From NCBI GenBank assembly GCA_002427055.1, contig DIPA01000060.1:1-18153 (forward strand): a stretch of 18,153 nt of DNA. Direction: 5' to 3'. The notes under the pieces are model-generated. The model was given only the letters and a program-made list of their open reading frames with translations. It was not told the DNA's origin and searched no databases. Both the position numbers and the translations under genes were made by a program. The DNA is from Firmicutes bacterium UBA5500. Its GTDB lineage: Bacteria > Bacillota > UBA994 > UBA5500. Of this stretch, positions 14,637 to 18,153 are shown in pieces; position 1 is the stretch's first letter, and every line of letters starts with the position of its first letter.

Positions 14637-14852
14637 TCATGGATGAGGCTAGCCGAAGCAGGGAATAGTTCCCTACTTAAGAATCGAATTGGCCTATTAC
14701 CCAGCTTGCCGACGAATCTCTCTGGCATCATGACCAAAGCTGACATGGCCCGGGAAATCGTACAGACGCCCAAAAAGCAAGCCAAATATGGCGCAAGTCT
14801 CTCAGGCTGAAGACAAGGCAGCAAGGGTATCACTCTTGCTGCCTTGTTTTTT
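14637..14852 (+). promoter_or_regulatory. Glycine riboswitch (tandem-like) with terminator, gcv operon leader
   Basis: The second aptamer (about 14739-14815) shows CTGAC, then CGGGAAATCGTACAGACGCC, the AGCAA element, a small GCC/GGC hairpin, then AAGTCTCTCAGGC. These match the order of the Bacillus gcvT glycine aptamer. The upstream part (about 14637-14735) repeats the 3' hallmark as GAATCTCTCTGGCATCATGAC and starts with TCATGGATG, which can pair with CATCATGA, so it reads as a divergent first aptamer. A 13-bp terminator stem (14813-14825 with 14835-14847) and T-run follow. Bound glycine should prevent termination and switch the operon on. Confidence 0.82.
14813..14852 (+). terminator. Riboswitch expression-platform terminator
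   Basis: 13-bp perfect stem with a 9-base loop and a T-run at 14847-14852. Its 5' arm begins directly at the end of the glycine aptamer, so aptamer closure and terminator folding are likely to compete. It lies about 70 bases before gcvT. Confidence 0.9.
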
Positions 14853-14923
14853 ATTCCCTAACGAATAATAGCAGTTTGGGGAACAATAGAAAGCAAACAC
14901 GTGAGTACAAAGGAGTGATCAAA

Positions 14924-16036
14924 CTGAATTTGAAACGAACCCCTCTTCATGCTCTGCAATTAGCTCAGAACGCCAAAATGGTGGACTTCGCCGGCTGGGA
15001 GATGCCGATCGAATTTGCCGGCATCATCAGCGAGCACAAGCAGGTCCGTTCCGCAGCCGGTCTTTTCGATGTCTCCCACATGGGAGAAATCCTCATCAGC
15101 GGCCCACAGGCGGAGAATATGGTGCAACGCTTGGTTACCTCAGATGTGAAGGCTGCAAAGAACCTGCAAGTCACGTACACTTTAATGTGTAACGAGAGCG
15201 GTGGCGTTGTAGACGACCTACTTGTCTACAAGTATACTCCGACCAAGTTTCTTCTGGTAGTAAATGCTGCTAACGCAGCGAAAGACCTGGAGTGGATAAA
15301 GCAGCATCAACTGCCGGATTGTGAAGTAGTAGACCTGTCGGAGCAGTATGCCCTCCTAGCCATTCAAGGCCCCAAAGCAGAGGCTATTCTACAGCCTCTT
15401 TGTTCAGATGACCTGAGCCGTCTCAAGCTGTTTCATTTTCTCCCAGAGAGTTCAGTAGCCGGAGAACCGGCATTGATTTCACGCACCGGCTACACCGGCG
15501 AACATGGTTTTGAAATCTATATGGCACCACAAGTTGCGGCCCACGTCTGGCAAGAGTTGTTCCGCCAGGGAGGTGCGGACATCGCCCCCATCGGCCTAGG
15601 AGCCAGGGACACTCTGCGCTTTGAGGCTAAGCTACCCCTCTACGGCCAGGAACTCGGCCCTGACATCACGCCGCTGGAAGCCGGCTTGGCGTGGTTCGTC
15701 AACATGGATAAGAGTGATTTTATCGGGCAAGCAGCTCTGCGCAAGCAGCTTTCCACAGGTCTGAAACGCCAACAGGTGGAGTTTGAAATGCAAGGACGCG
15801 GGATCCCACGCACCGGTTATCCTGTGCAAAAAGACGGGCGCGAGATCGGTTATGTAACTACCGGGTATTACGCCCCCTCGCTAGATAAGAACATAGGTTT
15901 GGCTTTAATTGAGTCGGCATATGCCCACCCCGGGCAGATGATCGATATTATGGTGAGGAACCGGAGCATCCCAGCTCGCATCGGGAAAGGTCTCTTCTAT
16001 GTCCCGGCTTATCGCCGCAAGAAAAACAAGAAGTAA
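14924..16036 (+). CDS. gcvT: Aminomethyltransferase (glycine cleavage system T protein)
   Basis: Moves the aminomethyl group from lipoyl-GcvH to tetrahydrofolate, releasing ammonia and 5,10-methylene-THF. About 370 residues from the chosen start, normal length. KMVDFAGWEMPIEFAG, DVSHMGEI, GGVVDDLLVYKY (catalytic Asp), SRTGYTGEHGFEIY and LGARDTLRFEAKLPLYGQEL are family signatures, and the C-terminal barrel ends near KGLFYVPAYRRK. Start choice is difficult: family alignment places it near LKRTPLH. AAAGGAG (14909-14915) is 8 bases before an in-frame CTG (14924), 14 before TTG (14930), and overlaps a GTG (14915). No ATG fits. A TTG at 14876 without an SD would add 16 unrelated residues. It is the first gene after the glycine riboswitch. 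Confidence 0.96.
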   Translation: MNLKRTPLHALQLAQNAKMVDFAGWEMPIEFAGIISEHKQVRSAAGLFDVSHMGEILISGPQAENMVQRLVTSDVKAAKNLQVTYTLMCNESGGVVDDLLVYKYTPTKFLLVVNAANAAKDLEWIKQHQLPDCEVVDLSEQYALLAIQGPKAEAILQPLCSDDLSRLKLFHFLPESSVAGEPALISRTGYTGEHGFEIYMAPQVAAHVWQELFRQGGADIAPIGLGARDTLRFEAKLPLYGQELGPDITPLEAGLAWFVNMDKSDFIGQAALRKQLSTGLKRQQVEFEMQGRGIPRTGYPVQKDGREIGYVTTGYYAPSLDKNIGLALIESAYAHPGQMIDIMVRNRSIPARIGKGLFYVPAYRRKKNKK

Positions 16037-16051
16037 AGGGAGGAAATAGGT

Positions 16052-16429
16052 ATGGATTTACCGAAAAACTTACGTTATACCAAAACCCATGAATGGGTAC
16101 GCCTAGAGGGACAACGCGCCTACATTGGTCTTACTGATTTTGCTCAAAAGGAACTGGGAGATATCGTTTTCGTAGAGCTACCTGATTTGGACGCAGAACT
16201 AGCTGCCGGTGAACAACTGGGAGTGGTGGAGTCGGTTAAGGCCGTTGCCGACATCAATTCCCCGCTAAGCGGACAGGTAGTTGAGATAAACGAAGCGCTA
16301 GAAGATTCACCTGAACTAGTCAACGAAAACGCCTATGACAACTGGATTGCGGTGCTAAAGTTGGCAGACTTGAGCGAATACGATTCACTACTAACCGTAG
16401 AAGCCTATCAGAAACACATAGAAGGCTAA
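16052..16429 (+). CDS. gcvH: Glycine cleavage system H protein (lipoyl carrier)
   Basis: Carries the aminomethyl group on a lipoyl arm between the P, T and L proteins. 125 residues, normal length. YTKTHEWVRLEG opens the domain and TDFAQKELGDIVFVELP is the first half of the barrel. GVVESVKAVADINSPLSG contains the lipoyl-attachment Lys63, and ENAYDNWIAVLKLAD completes the fold. ATG at 16052 has GGGAGG upstream with a normal spacer. It lies 15 bp after gcvT and belongs to the same transcript. A lipoate ligase or synthase must be encoded elsewhere. Confidence 0.98.
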   Translation: MDLPKNLRYTKTHEWVRLEGQRAYIGLTDFAQKELGDIVFVELPDLDAELAAGEQLGVVESVKAVADINSPLSGQVVEINEALEDSPELVNENAYDNWIAVLKLADLSEYDSLLTVEAYQKHIEG

Positions 16430-16440
16430 GAGATACTCCG

Positions 16441-16492
16441 AGGCCGCGCACACCTTGCCGTTAGCGCAATTCGCTCAGCATGGGCGCGGCCT
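16441..16492 (+). repeat. GC-rich hairpin between gcvH and gcvPA
   Basis: A 9-bp arm pair (16441-16449 with 16484-16492) closes a 34-base loop that contains a smaller hairpin (16463-16466 with 16472-16475). There is no T-run after it, so it is unlikely to be a terminator; it may stabilise or process the mRNA between the H and P genes. Confidence 0.6.
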
Positions 16493-16527
16493 TATTCTAC
16501 ACCCAACAAAAAAGGAGGTTCTATTCT

Positions 16528-17847
16528 ATGACCTTTGTTCCTAATCCGCAAGCAGTCAGACAGGAAATGCTTAAGGTTATTGGGCTGGAGAGCATGGAGG
16601 AGCTTTTCGCAGATATCCCGGCCAAGTATCACCTGCGGCAATTGGACCTAGGCTCTGGTCTTTCCGAGCTGGAGGTGAGACGTAAGCTGACAGCACTCGC
16701 TGACAAGAATCTGTCAACGGTCAGCCACCCTACTTTCTTAGGTGCCGGCGCCTATGATCATTTCATTCCCGCTGCTGTTGATCAGCTGCTGCTCCGCTCG
16801 GAGTTTTACACGACCTATACCCCCTATCAGGCCGAGCTCAGTCAGGGCATCCTGCAGGCCATTTTCGAGTACCAAACCCTAATCTGCGAACTGACCGGCA
16901 TGGATGTAGCCAACGCATCCATGTACGACGGAGCGAGCGCTCTAGCTGAAGCCTGTAATGTGGCCGCCGATGCCACGCGGCGCAAGAAGATATTAGTGCC
17001 CGATACGATCAACCCCGCCTATCACCAGGTCATGGCTACCTACGGTCGCAGCGGCAATTATGAGCTTGTGCCTGTGCCAACGGCCAGCGGCATTGCCGGC
17101 GAAGAGCTACTAGAGGCTATCGACGACGAAACGGCGGCTGTAATCTTGCAGCATCCCAACTGGTTCGGCAACCTTGAAACTCAGGCTAGCGCTATCGCCG
17201 AACAGGCTCATGCACACAAGGCACTGCTCATCATGGTAGTTGACCCTATTTCGCTCGGCTTGCTAAAGCCTCCGGCCGCGCTTGGGGCTGACCTGGTGGT
17301 AGGTGAAGGACAAGCCCTCGGATCTCCCTTAGCTTTTGGCGGGCCCTATCTCGGTTTCTTTGCCGCAACCAGCAAGCTAATGCGCCGAGTACCGGGCAGA
17401 TTAGTCGGACAGACAACAGACCACGACGGCACCCGTGCTTTCGTGCTCACTTTACAGGCACGAGAACAACACATACGCCGAGAAAAAGCTAGTTCGAATA
17501 TTTGTTCCAACCAAGCTCTGAACGCGCTGGCCGCCACTATCTATCTTTCCTTGGTCGGACCCCGCGGTCTGCGCGAAATAGCTCTGCGCTCGCATCAACT
17601 AGCCAACTATGCGGCAGAGCAGCTACGGGCCCATGGTGTCTCGCTCAAATTTGCCCAACCATTCTTCAAAGAATTTGCCGTTCGGCTGACCGACCCGGCC
17701 ACTGCCAATCGGCAACTACTGCAACAGGGAATTATCGGCGGTTACGAGTTAGCGGACGGAATGTTATTAGCCTTTACTGAAAAACGCACCAAAACGGAAA
17801 TTGACCGCTTGGTGGCGGTGTTAGGGGGAACAGAGCATGCAAAATAG
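16528..17847 (+). CDS. gcvPA: Glycine dehydrogenase (decarboxylating) subunit 1
   Basis: Non-PLP-binding half of the two-subunit glycine decarboxylase (P protein) found in Bacillota; with GcvPB it decarboxylates glycine and loads the aminomethyl group onto GcvH. 439 residues. [57 protein letters not shown] and [19 protein letters not shown] are diagnostic of GcvPA, as is [43 protein letters not shown] 16528-16530 is preceded by AAAGGAGG. The frame is open further upstream to 16480, but that part has no similarity and includes the SD. It overlaps gcvPB by 11 bases, suggesting coupled translation and a 1:1 complex. Confidence 0.97.
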   Translation: MTFVPNPQAVRQEMLKVIGLESMEELFADIPAKYHLRQLDLGSGLSELEVRRKLTALADKNLSTVSHPTFLGAGAYDHFIPAAVDQLLLRSEFYTTYTPYQAELSQGILQAIFEYQTLICELTGMDVANASMYDGASALAEACNVAADATRRKKILVPDTINPAYHQVMATYGRSGNYELVPVPTASGIAGEELLEAIDDETAAVILQHPNWFGNLETQASAIAEQAHAHKALLIMVVDPISLGLLKPPAALGADLVVGEGQALGSPLAFGGPYLGFFAATSKLMRRVPGRLVGQTTDHDGTRAFVLTLQAREQHIRREKASSNICSNQALNALAATIYLSLVGPRGLREIALRSHQLANYAAEQLRAHGVSLKFAQPFFKEFAVRLTDPATANRQLLQQGIIGGYELADGMLLAFTEKRTKTEIDRLVAVLGGTEHAK

Positions 17848-18153
17848 GCTACTTTTTGAAACCAGTGTAGATGGCAGCAACAGCTTCCGACTTCCGCCTC
17901 TCGATGTACCTGATTCCATCAGTATGCCAGAAGAACTACTGCGCGCGGATAACCCACCATTGCCCGATTTACCCGAGAATGAGACAGTGCGCCACTTTAC
18001 GCGCCTATCAAAGCGGGCCTACGGTGTCGATGATGGTTTTTACCCGCTCGGCTCTTGCACGATGAAATATAACCCCAAAATCAATGAATGGGCGGCGCGC
18101 CTACCCGGGTTCACTGAGATTCACCCGCTGCAGCCAGCTGCCACGGCCCAGGG
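17837..18153 (+). CDS. gcvPB: Glycine dehydrogenase (decarboxylating) subunit 2, N-terminal part (cut by window edge)
   Basis: PLP-binding half of the two-subunit glycine decarboxylase. I translated ATG 17837-17839 onward: it begins [20 protein letters not shown] and continues to [20 protein letters not shown] and then [17 protein letters not shown], the well-conserved N-terminal block of GcvPB. The window ends about 105 residues in, before the PLP lysine. A GGGGG SD about 8-10 bases upstream lies inside the end of gcvPA. The frame is open to the edge with no sign of disruption. Confidence 0.95.
   Translation, partial: MQNRLLFETSVDGSNSFRLPPLDVPDSISMPEELLRADNPPLPDLPENETVRHFTRLSKRAYGVDDGFYPLGSCTMKYNPKINEWAARLPGFTEIHPLQPAATAQ

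Noticed and set aside
14618..14833. 71-codon minus-strand frame across the gcv leader
   Set aside because: Overlaps the glycine riboswitch and terminator, and no SD-supported start is seen; chance frame.
1..18153. CRISPR arrays, insertion sequences, tRNA or rRNA genes, prophage or defence genes
   Set aside because: No spaced direct repeats, transposase motifs or RNA-gene signatures were seen; the window reads as a core chromosomal region.

Overview
This window comes from a spore-forming, low-to-mid GC Bacillota, most likely a Clostridia/Peptococcaceae-type lineage. The evidence is the gene order abrB / metG-tatD-ksgA-veg-ispE-spoVG-glmU-prs, which is the origin-proximal cluster known from Bacillus and Clostridia. 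Further support comes from spoVG, an AbrB with a C-terminal four-cysteine tail, a T-box leader, strong AGGAGG-type ribosome binding sites, and frequent TTG and GTG starts. I cannot name the species from sequence alone.

Layout, left to right. Positions 1-13,608 are almost all minus strand and read from right to left: metG (behind a methionine-type T-box), tatD, ksgA, a YkuK-like RNase H-fold gene, veg (two consensus sigma-A promoters), cphB and cphA (cyanophycin degradation and synthesis), ispE, a FadR-type GntR regulator, a MobA-like nucleotidyltransferase, spoVG, glmU, and the 5' end of prs. One plus-strand gene interrupts this block at 2253-2783. It encodes a YflT-type stress protein with a glycine-rich hydrophobic core, lies divergent from spoVG, and shares a long bidirectional terminator with the nucleotidyltransferase gene. 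Compared with Bacillus subtilis, rnmV and yabE are absent between metG and ksgA, a YkuK-like gene sits where yabG is, cphBA sits where sspF is, and GntR plus the nucleotidyltransferase sit where purR-yabJ are.

Positions 13,609-14,252 are a divergent regulatory region. The metG T-box and its promoter point left. abrB points right from an extended -10 promoter that is followed by two Spo0A-box-like heptamers one helical turn apart. A sequence matching the full sigma-H consensus lies about 240 bp upstream of abrB.

Positions 14,542-18,153 hold the glycine cleavage operon gcvT-gcvH-gcvPA-gcvPB (the last cut by the window edge). It is preceded by a sigma-A promoter and a glycine riboswitch ending in a strong terminator. 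Glycine should therefore switch on its own breakdown.

Most of the window is housekeeping. The most interesting parts are the cyanophycin operon in the sporulation-gene position of the cluster with a forespore-sigma-like promoter, the regulatory architecture around abrB, the partly degenerate tandem glycine riboswitch, a possible CTG start for gcvT, and a nucleotidyltransferase with an unusual hydrophobic segment.
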